Assembly: GCA_964402975.1 (NCBI GenBank)
Contig: CAYOEM010000007.1
Span: 1 to 64,000 of the forward strand
Origin: CAMDKS01 sp964402975
GTDB taxonomy: Bacteria; Bdellovibrionota_B; Oligoflexia; Oligoflexales; RGVZ01
Direction: 5' to 3'
DNA length: 64,000 bases
In this document: in pieces, positions 16,615 to 26,551 of the stretch
Position numbering within the stretch: the first letter of the stretch is position 1
Layout: each line of letters opens with the position of its first letter
Program-made: the position numbers and the translations under genes
Notes under the pieces: generated by a model
The model's input: the letters and a program-made list of their open reading frames with translations, nothing else
Told to the model about the DNA's origin: nothing
The model's database searches: none

Positions 16615-19236
16615 TTGGAAAAGCATTATCTAGTCATCGTTGAGTCACCCACTAAAGCTAAAACCATTCGGAAGTTTCTTCCCAAAAACTTCACAGTCGA
16701 AGCAAGCATGGGACACATTCGTGATCTTCCGCAATCAGCTGCTGACATTCCAGCGAAATACAAGAAAGAACCGTGGGCTAAAGAAATCGGAATTAATTGC
16801 GATAATAAGTTTGAGCCGCTTTACATCGTCCCAAAAGACAAAACAAAAATCATAACGACGCTAAAAGAAAAGCTGAAAGATGCTGATGAACTCTACCTAG
16901 CGACTGACGAGGACCGCGAAGGGGAGAGCATAAGTTGGCATTTGCTGGAACTACTGAAACCTAAATGCCCTGTTAAACGCATGGTGTTCCACGAAATCAC
17001 CAAACCTGCGATCGAGAAAGCGCTTAAAAACACGCGAACTGTTGACGACAAACTCGTTCGAGCCCAGGAGGCTCGAAGAATTTTGGATCGCATTGTTGGA
17101 TACACACTGTCTCCAGTTCTCTGGAAGAAAGTGACTTACGGTCTTTCGGCTGGCCGCGTTCAATCAGCTGCGCTTCGCATGATGGTCGAACGTGAACGCG
17201 AGCGTATGCGGTTTAAAAAAGCCAATTACTACGACCTCCTTGCTAAGCTGAAGTTTGACGGCAAAGAATTTGAAGCAAAGCTTCTTTCTATCGGCGACAA
17301 GCGCGTAGCTCAAGGCAAGGACTTTGATGAAACGACTGGAGCTCTCAACGCAGCAAAAGACATGATCGTATTAGCAGGGAAAGAAGCTAAAACCCTTGCT
17401 GACAGTCTTAAAACAGCTACTTGGCAAGTACAAAATATTGAAGAAAAACAGTCGACCACGAAGCCACAGCCACCGTTCATCACCTCCACCCTGCAACAGG
17501 CTGGCAACAGAAAACTTGGTCTATCGACGCGTGACGTTATGAGAACAGCCCAGAATCTTTATGAACAGGGCTTTATTACATACATGCGTACCGACTCTCC
17601 GAGTTTGTCGCAGGAGGCACTTACCGAGACGAGAGCTATAATCAAAGAAACTTACGGCGCGGAATATCTTTCAAACGAGGCTAGGCAGTATTCGGCAAAA
17701 TCTAAAAGCGCACAGGAAGCGCACGAAGCCATCCGCCCCGCTGGAACATTTCTACCGCCGGACAAAACAGGACTATCCAACCGAGAACTAGATCTCTACA
17801 CGCTTATCTGGCAACGCACTCTTGCGTCACAGATGACTGATGCCAAGAAAAGCTCCATGTCAGTTCGCATCAGCGCACAAAACACGTTGTTCAACGCAAC
17901 TGGTACCAAAATAGTGTTCCCTGGTTTCATGAAGGCCTACGATGAGGATCTTGAATCCGGTGACGCATCTTGGGGCAGTGATGTTTTGCTTCCTCCAATG
18001 AAAGTTGGAGATAAACCTAGCCTACTCAGCGTGTCTCCGGACTCGCACGAAACAAAACCACCAGCTCGTTACAACGAGGCTTCAATTGTACAGGCCATGG
18101 AGAAGGCTGGCATCGGTCGCCCATCCACTTACGCCAGCGTCATATCGACATTGTTCGACAAAAAATACGTTACCAAGTCAAACAACGCCATTATCCCAAG
18201 TTTCACCGGTTTTGCCGTGGTTCAGCTTTTGGAGCGGCACTTTGATAACTTTGTGAATCTAGATTTTACCTCTAAGATGGAGGAGGATCTGGACAGCATT
18301 GCAGAAGGAAATCTGGATCATCTAGATTATCTTGGAAAGTTTTGGTTTGGTCCAAAGGGGCTTAAGGAGCTCGTTGAAGCAAAAATCAAGCAAATTGATC
18401 CAAAAGACAGTCGATCAATTGTGCTACCTCAACTCGGCAAAGAGCTGGAAATAAGAATCGGCCGATTTGGTCCGTACCTTTCCCAAACAGACGTTAAAGA
18501 AGAAGAGGGTGTATTCGCATCCATACCAGAAGGCATTGCGCCGGCAGATTTGACACTTGATGAATCCAAGCAGATCCTTGAGACCAAAGCCAAAGGCCCA
18601 GAAAGCATCGGCAAATATCCACCTACAGGTGATGACATTTATGTCATGACCGGTCGATTTGGAGCATATGTCCAAGTAGGCAAGCAGGTTGAAGGCTCAA
18701 AAGAAAAACCAAGGCGCGCCTCGGTGCCTCGTGACCAAGACCTCAAAACCCTTACATTGGATCAAGCACTCAAATACCTAAGTCTTCCACGAGACTTGGG
18801 CAAATTCCCTGACAATGGAGAGATGATCACCGTCTATGACGGCCGCTTTGGGCCTTATGTCAAATGCGGACCTGACATGCGTTCTCTCAAGAAAACAGAC
18901 GACAAATACACGATTGGTCTCCAACGAGCCATCGAGTTACTACGCGAGGAAAAACGCGGCCGTTTCGGCGCAAAACTTCTGAAGCAGCTAGGACAGCATC
19001 CTGACAATGGCAAGGACATGGGAATCTACGAAGGAAAATTCGGACCCTATGTTAAATGCGGGACAGTGTCTGCCTCGATCCCAAAAGATTTGGACCCGGC
19101 TCAAGTGACGATTGAAACGGCTCTACCTCTTCTCGCTGCTAAGATGACTGCCGGCAAAACGAAGGTAAAAGCTGCATCAAAATCAGCGGCGCCGGCTGCA
19201 AAATCAAAAACAGCTGGAAAAACGAAGGCAAAGTAA
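16615..19236 (+). CDS. topA: DNA topoisomerase I
   Basis: 873 residues, type IA topoisomerase that relaxes negative supercoils. It starts with TTG at 16615; GGGAG lies just upstream and the protein then begins with the expected TOPRIM strand (HYLVIVESPTKAKTI). TOPRIM acidic residues lie in LATDEDREGE; the catalytic tyrosine is Tyr323 in FITYMRTDS. Later motifs include SAQEAHEAIRP and IGRPSTYASVI. Instead of cysteine zinc fingers, the C-terminus has several repeats of the form GRFGPYV(K/Q)CG (around residues 620-815), then a Lys/Ala-rich tail. The flippase gene follows after 28 bases on the same strand. Confidence 0.97.
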   Translation: MEKHYLVIVESPTKAKTIRKFLPKNFTVEASMGHIRDLPQSAADIPAKYKKEPWAKEIGINCDNKFEPLYIVPKDKTKIITTLKEKLKDADELYLATDEDREGESISWHLLELLKPKCPVKRMVFHEITKPAIEKALKNTRTVDDKLVRAQEARRILDRIVGYTLSPVLWKKVTYGLSAGRVQSAALRMMVERERERMRFKKANYYDLLAKLKFDGKEFEAKLLSIGDKRVAQGKDFDETTGALNAAKDMIVLAGKEAKTLADSLKTATWQVQNIEEKQSTTKPQPPFITSTLQQAGNRKLGLSTRDVMRTAQNLYEQGFITYMRTDSPSLSQEALTETRAIIKETYGAEYLSNEARQYSAKSKSAQEAHEAIRPAGTFLPPDKTGLSNRELDLYTLIWQRTLASQMTDAKKSSMSVRISAQNTLFNATGTKIVFPGFMKAYDEDLESGDASWGSDVLLPPMKVGDKPSLLSVSPDSHETKPPARYNEASIVQAMEKAGIGRPSTYASVISTLFDKKYVTKSNNAIIPSFTGFAVVQLLERHFDNFVNLDFTSKMEEDLDSIAEGNLDHLDYLGKFWFGPKGLKELVEAKIKQIDPKDSRSIVLPQLGKELEIRIGRFGPYLSQTDVKEEEGVFASIPEGIAPADLTLDESKQILETKAKGPESIGKYPPTGDDIYVMTGRFGAYVQVGKQVEGSKEKPRRASVPRDQDLKTLTLDQALKYLSLPRDLGKFPDNGEMITVYDGRFGPYVKCGPDMRSLKKTDDKYTIGLQRAIELLREEKRGRFGAKLLKQLGQHPDNGKDMGIYEGKFGPYVKCGTVSASIPKDLDPAQVTIETALPLLAAKMTAGKTKVKAASKSAAPAAKSKTAGKTKAK

Positions 19237-19264
19237 TTGCCATTAGAGACTTGCAGGTGACCGA

Positions 19265-20713
19265 GTGAACAAGACGCGCATTGCTGTGACCTTGTTTATG
19301 GCGTTTCTTGGTGAGGTCGCCAATAAGATTGTTCCTCTAGTAAATCTACATCTTATCGCTAGCAGGTTGGGCGTAGATGCTTTCGGATCGGCGCAATACG
19401 CACTCTGGATTTTGGAGTGGGGCATTGTTTTTACAACGTTCGGATTTCCGCAGGTGGCGCCTGTTCTATTGCGCGAAGCTAACACGCGCCAGGACCAAAG
19501 TCGCGTCAACGGCAGCGTTGTCTGTGCAAAATTAATATTAGCTTTTATTGCGACCGCAGCGCTCGTACTAATGATGACGGGTCGTGAGAGTTTTGGGCCT
19601 TACAGGCTTGCCGTGTTCACCTCACTTTTCATCATGTTAACAAGCGCTCTTGATTCAGCTTGGATATTGGCAGCAAAGCAAAAGCTCGCTGTGCTCAGTT
19701 TGATTTCGATTATAGCCAAGCTTCTTTCAGTGGCTGCGGTATTTAGCCTCATTCAGTCACCCGACGACGCTACACTTTTTGTAATCATCACAAATGCCGT
19801 GAACGCCGTTATTGCCGTCACTTCTTTTGTGGTAGCCGTAAAACTGGTGGGACTATCGATGCCGAAACTGGTAGACGTGAAAGCCGCCCTGAGCGCTGCC
19901 ACTCCTTTTGCGATTGCTATTTTAATGTTCCTCATCGTAGACCGATTTGATCTTTATCTAGTCGAAAAAAATCTTGGTTCGACCGCCACAGGCCTTTATT
20001 CATCAGCCAGTAAATTAATCGGAAGCATCACACCGATAACCGCGGCTATTTCTGGGGTGTTCTACTCTGAAATGTTGGCGTTATCTGATTCAAAATCAAT
20101 CGAGCGCCTCATAAACGCGTCTCTTTTTTGGGTCATATCAGTCATTGCGCCACTGATTGCTTTTCTGATTTGGTTCAACGATGAGCTTTTAGCTTTGATT
20201 TTTGGTCTTTCCTATTTAGGAGCGTCCGAGGTTTTGACTTATCAGGGTCTGGGTGCCTTCTTTTTTGCAATGATCGTCGTCTTTGGTTTTCAGCTTCTAG
20301 CTTTGAAGCGGCAGTGGCTACCATTGGTACTGGGGCTCGCAGTTGGCGCAGCAGCTGGAATCAGTATAGGTTTTGCATTTTTGAGCGAAGGCCGCGGACT
20401 TTTAGGTGTGGCTGCAGCAGGCCTGATAGCAAAGGGCCTGACCGCCCTAATTGCAATGGTCGCGGCTGCCACGACGTGGCAACTAAATGCCGGGGGCCTC
20501 GTGAGAGCTTTGCTCAGACCGTTACTACCAATTTTTGGAACCGTTATTCTCATGCTTTCAACCAAGTGGCTACTCAATCCCGCCCCGAACCCACTCTCGA
20601 ATGCTGTAATTATGCTGGGAAGTTATATTGTATTTTTTACGGTTCTGAACTTGACTGAGGCCCACTGGGCGCTGGGTCGAATTTATGAGCGACTATCCAA
20701 AAAAGTCTTCTAA
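19265..20713 (+). CDS. Polysaccharide flippase (MOP/Wzx-like)
   Basis: 482 residues with about 12-14 hydrophobic helices, of the multidrug/oligosaccharidyl-lipid/polysaccharide flippase superfamily. Typical opening: GEVANKIVPLVNLHLIASRLG, with LEWGIVFTTFGFPQVAPVLL in the second helix region. Such proteins move lipid-linked sugar units across the inner membrane. The start is GTG at 19265 with AGGTG upstream. There are no glycosyltransferase genes beside it, so the substrate is unknown. It follows topA closely and may be read from the topA transcript. Confidence 0.85.
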   Translation: MNKTRIAVTLFMAFLGEVANKIVPLVNLHLIASRLGVDAFGSAQYALWILEWGIVFTTFGFPQVAPVLLREANTRQDQSRVNGSVVCAKLILAFIATAALVLMMTGRESFGPYRLAVFTSLFIMLTSALDSAWILAAKQKLAVLSLISIIAKLLSVAAVFSLIQSPDDATLFVIITNAVNAVIAVTSFVVAVKLVGLSMPKLVDVKAALSAATPFAIAILMFLIVDRFDLYLVEKNLGSTATGLYSSASKLIGSITPITAAISGVFYSEMLALSDSKSIERLINASLFWVISVIAPLIAFLIWFNDELLALIFGLSYLGASEVLTYQGLGAFFFAMIVVFGFQLLALKRQWLPLVLGLAVGAAAGISIGFAFLSEGRGLLGVAAAGLIAKGLTALIAMVAAATTWQLNAGGLVRALLRPLLPIFGTVILMLSTKWLLNPAPNPLSNAVIMLGSYIVFFTVLNLTEAHWALGRIYERLSKKVF

Positions 20714-20758
20714 TTAGCACCGGACAAAGCCACTATTTGATATGAAGCATTTTTCGAG

Positions 20759-22393
20759 TCATCTGCGCGACGCATGCATGCGTTTATAATGATCACAGCC
20801 AGTCGGACCCTTCGGGCAGTTTTTTAGAGGCTCCCATGGCTTAATACAGCAAACGGACTTCGGTGTGATGTGGTGAACGTGAACTTTATACAATTCTGCA
20901 GCAGAGCTGTCCTTTAGAATGACGTCTTCTGCTTCAAGCCAACGACCTTTAATGACATTCTTGGCGTACCACGCTGCAGCCTGAGCGTCGGTTTTGATGA
21001 CGCTTTCGGCCTCCGGCCAAGTCCCTTTCATGACAGATTCAGCATAACTTGCCGCCAAAGACGGATTTTTCAAGAATAGACCCTCGGCCTCCGACCATCG
21101 CGTCTTCAAAACGTCTCTTGTATAGCTCAACGCCTGAGGAGGATCTCTGAGAATAGCTTTTTCACCGGCTGGCCACCGTCCACGGATGACATACATCGCG
21201 TAATGATACGCACAAATTGCATTGCCGGAGATAGCTTTTTCTCCAGGCTCCCAGCGTCCTCCGATCACTTCAACAGCGTACTTGGTCGCTGACCACGGGT
21301 CATTTTTGAAGAAATCCTCGGCTTCCGTCCATCTTTTTCCAGAAATCTCTATAACAATTTTCAGAAGAGCTTCAGCAGCATCGGACCGTTGCGGAGCGTC
21401 GACGGACCCCAAACTCTTAATCAAATGCGTACCCAAAAACAGCAGCGTCTCTTTCACACCAACTGGTAACTTCCTAATCAGTCCGTCAGCATTGCTGCGC
21501 AATTGCCGCATGGTAAAATTGATGGCAGCTGTCAGGTTTACGGCATCATTTGCGTAAGCTTCAAACTTTTGAAGGAACTTAACGCCATCCAAAAATCCCC
21601 AAGCGCTCGCCCAAATCAGCGGGTTTATCTGGGTATCAGAATACGCACAATAATAATATTCAGCGCTCCTCGGGAGTTTCCATGCGCACGGCCCATCAAG
21701 CCGTGCCCCCGACATTTTTAGTAGATTCAAGATTTCTAAGTTTTGTTTTCGAATGGCAAGGCCAATAGCCGACATTCCCCCAGGCCCAAAAGAATCTGGG
21801 CTGACGCCGCTCTCCAACAATGTCTGTACGGCGGCTTTGTCGCCTTTTAGAATAAAATAAAAAAGAGCAGAAATTTTTAGCCACTCTGGATTTTCAGATG
21901 GGTTTCTTCGCACCGTCTCAATTTCATCGAGGGCAGCGTTCCTCGCAAGCGTAACGATTTTTCCGGGCATCTTTTTTGCTTGAAGTAATGTGTCATCGTA
22001 CAAATTCAAAATATGCCACTCTTCTGATGGCATGCGGTATCCTACCCTATTAAATGACCATGAGCCGGTCGACCCATCGGGAAAATGCACATATCGAGCT
22101 GCTGATGCACCGTTCTTTAGCAATCCATCGATAGCGATAGCGTCTTTCTTTGCTAACGCGATATTCATTGCCGTATTAAAGTGATAGTGAAATTCAGGAC
22201 TGCCGTCATTACCTTGATGAGGCTCTTCATATTCTTCAAAGATCAGAATGGTATTCATGTCAACTTTTGAAGCGAGCATCGCATCAACAAAGTCGAGGCC
22301 ATTTATTTGATCAAGTACTTTAATAAGTTCATTATGCGGAGAGAGCCTTGGTGGCTCTTGTTTTCTCGATTCAAATGATATTGGAAACAGCAT
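20759..22393 (-). CDS. Ankyrin-repeat protein with C-terminal 26-residue repeats
   Basis: 544 residues from the ATG at 22393; the frame opens at a TTG at 22477, but that extension lacks a ribosome site. The first 300 residues contain ankyrin-like units, for example DKAAVQTLLESGVSPDSFG and MSAIGLAIRKQNLEILNLL. Residues from about 360 hold six tandem 26-residue repeats of the form (G/T)RWxEAExxIxxDxxxAxxYAxxVI: RWTEAED, RWEPGEK, RWPAGEK, RWSEAEG, TWPEAES and RWLEAED openings. The end is Cys/His-rich (ITPKSVCCIKPW...CPKGPTGCDHY). Both repeat types suggest protein-protein binding. No signal peptide. Function unknown. Confidence 0.75.
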   Translation of the reverse strand: MLFPISFESRKQEPPRLSPHNELIKVLDQINGLDFVDAMLASKVDMNTILIFEEYEEPHQGNDGSPEFHYHFNTAMNIALAKKDAIAIDGLLKNGASAARYVHFPDGSTGSWSFNRVGYRMPSEEWHILNLYDDTLLQAKKMPGKIVTLARNAALDEIETVRRNPSENPEWLKISALFYFILKGDKAAVQTLLESGVSPDSFGPGGMSAIGLAIRKQNLEILNLLKMSGARLDGPCAWKLPRSAEYYYCAYSDTQINPLIWASAWGFLDGVKFLQKFEAYANDAVNLTAAINFTMRQLRSNADGLIRKLPVGVKETLLFLGTHLIKSLGSVDAPQRSDAAEALLKIVIEISGKRWTEAEDFFKNDPWSATKYAVEVIGGRWEPGEKAISGNAICAYHYAMYVIRGRWPAGEKAILRDPPQALSYTRDVLKTRWSEAEGLFLKNPSLAASYAESVMKGTWPEAESVIKTDAQAAAWYAKNVIKGRWLEAEDVILKDSSAAELYKVHVHHITPKSVCCIKPWEPLKNCPKGPTGCDHYKRMHASRR

Positions 22394-22671
22394 GGTCGGC
22401 TCATCCGAAGTTATTTTTATTTGAACTACAATCAGGCTAGATCGGAAGGGTAAGTGCTGGCAAGTAACCGTGAACAACCGTACCTGATATAACTAGCCAC
22501 GACCAGACACCCGCTCACAGGTCGTCTAAACCTTGGTATTTATTGTACATTATTGCCATTATTCACCCCCCCTAAGCATTTGACCGATTTTATAAGATTT
22601 TAATTGCCTATAAAAACGTATTAATTTATTAATCCTTCGATGAATAAAGACGAACCGGAGCCTTCACTGCT

Positions 22672-23544
22672 ATGGCGAGACATTTAAGACTCATCATGAC
22701 GATCGTTGCACTTCTGGCCACCACCGCTGTTTGGGCTCAGCCTCCGATCGATGCGCCGAGACCTGGCCTCGACGATACCACTCCGCCTGCCGAAGTTACT
22801 TCCAAGGCTGTCGGCATAGAATTCTCTCTGGGTGTCGGTCAGTATCCGATTCTTTCGATGCCCATGATGGAAAACTCCGATATGCGTGTCGACGGCTCAA
22901 CTCATGCCGAGGATTTTAGGATCAATCGGGGCTCGTCGTTTAACTTAGAACTCACGTGGCAAAAGTCTGATTTACGGTACCCGCTAAATATTTCTGGAGG
23001 CTGGACTCGCATTGCCACATCTCCCAGTGCTGGCATAGCGACACCATCGTCATACTCCCGACTAAACCTGGAGCTTGGTACGAAATTATTATTAGGTGAC
23101 TCGGGTCTCTCACTTAGCCCGGCGTTGGGGGCTCGAAGGTCCATGTATCAAAATGTCGACTCTGGACATTACCTCGATACCGTTATTCTTCGGGCTATGC
23201 TTGCCTATCAGTTGTCCGAAAAAATCGAGTTGAGCTCCGCTTTTGGTGCTGCGCCGTTGACTAAATTTGGAATCATGCAAGCTCCTGGTCAAAGCGGTTC
23301 TGGAGGGCTTCAGGATGCAACGGCAACGCTAAATGAGATTAGATCAACCCTAAGTTACAGCGTCTCTCAACACTCAAAGTTGCTTTGTTCAGCCTCCGAA
23401 GAAAGCGCAGAAGTGGAAATTAATAACTACGATGGCTACCTAGCCTACGGACTACCTGTGGCACCTCCCGAACCAGGTGAAACAAAAAAGACTTACGCTC
23501 TCAAAGTCAGACAATTGACGTTTGGTGCCGTAACGTTTTTTTAA
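22672..23544 (+). CDS. Predicted outer membrane beta-barrel protein
   Basis: 290 residues with a clear signal peptide (MTIVALLATTAVWAQ, cleavage after AQ). The mature part alternates polar and hydrophobic residues (FNLELTWQKS, LNLELGTKLLL, IELSSAFGAAPL) and ends in the sequence LTFGAVTFF. A C-terminal Phe after such a strand is the usual signal for BAM-dependent barrel insertion. GGAG upstream of the ATG at 22672. The 278-base spacer to the ankyrin gene is AT-rich and holds no gene that I can see. Function unknown. Confidence 0.72.
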   Translation: MARHLRLIMTIVALLATTAVWAQPPIDAPRPGLDDTTPPAEVTSKAVGIEFSLGVGQYPILSMPMMENSDMRVDGSTHAEDFRINRGSSFNLELTWQKSDLRYPLNISGGWTRIATSPSAGIATPSSYSRLNLELGTKLLLGDSGLSLSPALGARRSMYQNVDSGHYLDTVILRAMLAYQLSEKIELSSAFGAAPLTKFGIMQAPGQSGSGGLQDATATLNEIRSTLSYSVSQHSKLLCSASEESAEVEINNYDGYLAYGLPVAPPEPGETKKTYALKVRQLTFGAVTFF

Positions 23545-23570
23545 GAGTGTTGTCCGCTTCGTTTAAGGCA

Positions 23571-26345
23571 TCACTGCCTCTTCAAGAAAAATGACTGCTC
23601 ATTAATTTCACAAGATGGAATACGCATGTCAGGCGTCATTCCGTAAACATCGTCTTCGCCATCGATATCACAAACATAAAGCCTGTCTCCTACGATCTTT
23701 AAACGCTCGTACTTGGTTCGCCCCATGTTTTTAGCGCAAGAAGAATCTCTAAGATTCACTCGTTGACCTTTGACCCACTCTCTAATGCCGCAACCGAACC
23801 GATTTGGCTCTGTCTTTGCCGCGAGAATTCCCGCGTCAGTGAAAATCGCGCCGCTTAGTTCTTTGGATGTCACGTCGATGGGAAACGTTTCTTTCAGGAA
23901 ATCAGGTCCTGGCAAGAACAAGGCGCCAAGCTCAACCCTGCTGGAGACTCTAGTGCCGACGGCACAGTTACTGGAATCATACAAATCCTCGATCATCGTG
24001 AATGCACCGTTAGTGATCTTTAGATTTACGCCTTTTGATGCCTGCTTCATGGCGGGATATCCGCCCAACGAATCACCGCCGCCACCGCCGCCGTCATTGC
24101 TTGAAGCTCCATCACAGATGACTTTAGGTAAAGGTTGCTTTGGAGCGCTTGGAAGAGAAAGTGCTGGAAATCGGTTGCCGTTACCGTCAACAAAAGAACA
24201 TCCTTCTGGCGTCCAAACCGTCAACACTTGCCCGGAAGCCTCGGACGCCGGCATCTTAACCAGAGGCCCAAACTCTCCCTTCGGAACAATCTGGGAGTAA
24301 GTATCGACCGGTTTTAGGCCGTTGATACTGACCCTTAATTTATACTCTTTGCCGTCGGTTACTGCGCTATTAAATTCGAGAAGAAGTTCACTGCCAGCTG
24401 GCCACTCCTGACTATTACCTGACGACCAATCTGGCGCATCGGCACCTGTGGTCATGACATTCTGACATGCAGATGTCCTCCCCGCCGCATTAAGCATGAA
24501 ACTGTACGTCGTATTTGGATTTAAATTGTTTACCCCCGCCCAGGTTTGCTGCTGAGTTCCTGACGGCTTATCAAGATTAACGAGCGTTTTATCTCCCGTG
24601 CAATCAGCACCTGAAAATTGCAGCAGCTCCACCGGATCTGAACTTCGCCATGAAAGCCCAATCCAACGCGTCCCCGCATTATATCGCGTAAAAACCGGCG
24701 GCAAGTTACTTGGCAGCCTCGCAGCGATCACGCATATCGGAGACGCGTTTGTTCCCCCTGTGGATGCGGATGTGGATGTGGATGTGGATACATCCACAAT
24801 CCCAATTGAATTCGTGTCAGGATGAAGTATCAGGTCCATTTTTGTTTGATCTGTATTAATATCGCCTTGATTTCTGTTAACCGTGGTGCAGCTATCGTCA
24901 GTGTAAAATTTAAGAGTGTAATTTTCAGTCGTGGGCTTTGGGCTTCTCTGCCAACCAATAGAAAAGTTATTAGCTGAGTTCCCTTTGTTGACCCCCAAAT
25001 TCCAGACGCCCATGACTGGTCCAGGGGTTATAGTCGGAGTAATCATTCTCGAAAGTTCCATACAGCCAAACACATTACTAGCATCATTTTCATCGACAAT
25101 CTTAAACGATGCTGCACTCACGATGTTGACAGACCATTCAAAATCGACCCAAGCATAGTCATACATCTGGTTTGCCGTTATTGATTTTAAGGGGGTTCCA
25201 CCGCAAGTTGAGTTATCAAAAGCGTCAAACCTATAATTACGCCCGCTGCTGGCCCAGGAGGCTACAAGACGGGGCGTTATTGTCGTGGAACCTGGAGCAA
25301 TCGGCCCCATGTATCTTTGAATACGCTCCAAATCAATGAATGCTTTTAGCGGATAAGCGGCTTGGCACGATTCGGATATATTGCCTGATGCATCTCGTAT
25401 AGAAAAGTAAGCCGGGCTACGCGACATAAGCCCTCTACCAAGGAATCCTTTAACCAAAGGCGCCGGATCTCCCGACAAGCTGCCGCTGCAATCGCTTCTT
25501 AAGTAGCGTTCAACTTTCATTGGCTCAGACTTACCGCGCAGGCCAAGACTCACACCAAATGATCCCACGCTTACACTCGTCCACTGCGGTTTCAAGAATA
25601 CAGGATCAGAGTAGCTATCTCTGTTAGCGTCACTTTCACACGTTCCCCACGTACCGACCAATGGATTACTGAGGTCTTTTTTGGGAGCGGGGGGCTGCGC
25701 AGACTGAACGTTCACGCGCTCAACGATTTTTGTCTCAGCCTTACCAAGCTGGAACACCCCAAACTTCGTGGTCTGAAAACTGACTTTGTCTTTAGAGATA
25801 ACAACATCCTTGGCCGGAATTATCCCCATCGAGTGCGACGATTCACCATTAACGACTTTTGTCCAACGGTATAGCACCACGATATTGTCATTTGATGTAG
25901 TCAACGATAGCGACGACCCCGATGAAAAAGGAATCGACAATGTCAATGGATTGGTTGCCTCAACCGGTTGACTTGGAGTAAACGCGACACTAGGCCCCGC
26001 CGCACTGATCGAGTTATTGGTAATCCCAACATCTTGCAAAAACTGCGACGATGATAAGGACTCCCCAGCCCCGACCGTCACAGAGACGGGTATTGAGAGC
26101 GCACCGGGAGGAATGGCAATCGCAGAACCTGCAAGCTCTCCTGAACTAAATTTCAAAAGCTGAGTGGCAGATGAGCTGGGGTCGATGTTCGCCGAGATAT
26201 TTCCTGCTTCGTCGACCGTAGTCGAAATCGCCGCAAGTGCCGACGTCTTGGATCTGGCCGACTGAGCCATAAACTTGTCGTTACAGGCAACGAGCGCCAG
26301 GGTCGCAAGGGCAAGCAAAATCTGGAATGTCCGAGAGCGTCCCAT
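23571..26345 (-). CDS. Large surface lipoprotein of unknown function
   Basis: 924 residues from the ATG at 26345, which has an excellent GAGGAGG site five bases upstream; the ORF extends to 26387 but the shorter start gives a proper lipoprotein signal peptide with lipobox LATLALVAC. The N-terminal 200 residues resemble ZU5-like or hyalin-type adhesin segments (IPPGALSIPVSVTVG). The middle has repeated blocks of the type YTLKFYTDDSCTTVN and YRFDAFDNSTCGGTP, each with a Cys, which may form disulfides. A Gly-run (NDGGGGGGDS) precedes the last domain. Probably an outer-membrane-attached surface protein; no family recognised. Confidence 0.78.
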   Translation of the reverse strand: MGRSRTFQILLALATLALVACNDKFMAQSARSKTSALAAISTTVDEAGNISANIDPSSSATQLLKFSSGELAGSAIAIPPGALSIPVSVTVGAGESLSSSQFLQDVGITNNSISAAGPSVAFTPSQPVEATNPLTLSIPFSSGSSLSLTTSNDNIVVLYRWTKVVNGESSHSMGIIPAKDVVISKDKVSFQTTKFGVFQLGKAETKIVERVNVQSAQPPAPKKDLSNPLVGTWGTCESDANRDSYSDPVFLKPQWTSVSVGSFGVSLGLRGKSEPMKVERYLRSDCSGSLSGDPAPLVKGFLGRGLMSRSPAYFSIRDASGNISESCQAAYPLKAFIDLERIQRYMGPIAPGSTTITPRLVASWASSGRNYRFDAFDNSTCGGTPLKSITANQMYDYAWVDFEWSVNIVSAASFKIVDENDASNVFGCMELSRMITPTITPGPVMGVWNLGVNKGNSANNFSIGWQRSPKPTTENYTLKFYTDDSCTTVNRNQGDINTDQTKMDLILHPDTNSIGIVDVSTSTSTSASTGGTNASPICVIAARLPSNLPPVFTRYNAGTRWIGLSWRSSDPVELLQFSGADCTGDKTLVNLDKPSGTQQQTWAGVNNLNPNTTYSFMLNAAGRTSACQNVMTTGADAPDWSSGNSQEWPAGSELLLEFNSAVTDGKEYKLRVSINGLKPVDTYSQIVPKGEFGPLVKMPASEASGQVLTVWTPEGCSFVDGNGNRFPALSLPSAPKQPLPKVICDGASSNDGGGGGGDSLGGYPAMKQASKGVNLKITNGAFTMIEDLYDSSNCAVGTRVSSRVELGALFLPGPDFLKETFPIDVTSKELSGAIFTDAGILAAKTEPNRFGCGIREWVKGQRVNLRDSSCAKNMGRTKYERLKIVGDRLYVCDIDGEDDVYGMTPDMRIPSCEINEQSFFLKRQ
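24760..24789. repeat. Hexanucleotide repeat inside the large lipoprotein gene
   Basis: Four to five tandem copies of GTGGAT (one variant, GCGGAT). On the coding strand this gives an alternating Ser/Thr linker (STSTSTSAST). Changes in copy number would stay in frame. Confidence 0.8.
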
Positions 26346-26551
26346 GAGCCCCTCCTCTGTTATTAATGCCATCGTCGGTGTGGGCAAGAATCTTTAGGGG
26401 GCAGGATAAAGGATTTGTGATGCTTAAATTTATCTAATAAAATCAATATATTAATAAGGTGCTGGGATGCGGTTTTTAGCGATTCCCATGGTTATGGCCC
26501 TCGGAGTCGTCGACTGGTCTTAGTAGCCCTATGCGGTTAAACTGGAGAGAC

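Noticed and set aside
20714..20758. Terminator between the flippase and ankyrin genes
   Set aside because: I see no convincing stem followed by T residues in this convergent gap.
24760..24789. Phase-variable repeat
   Set aside because: The unit is six bases, so copy changes stay in frame and cannot switch the gene off.
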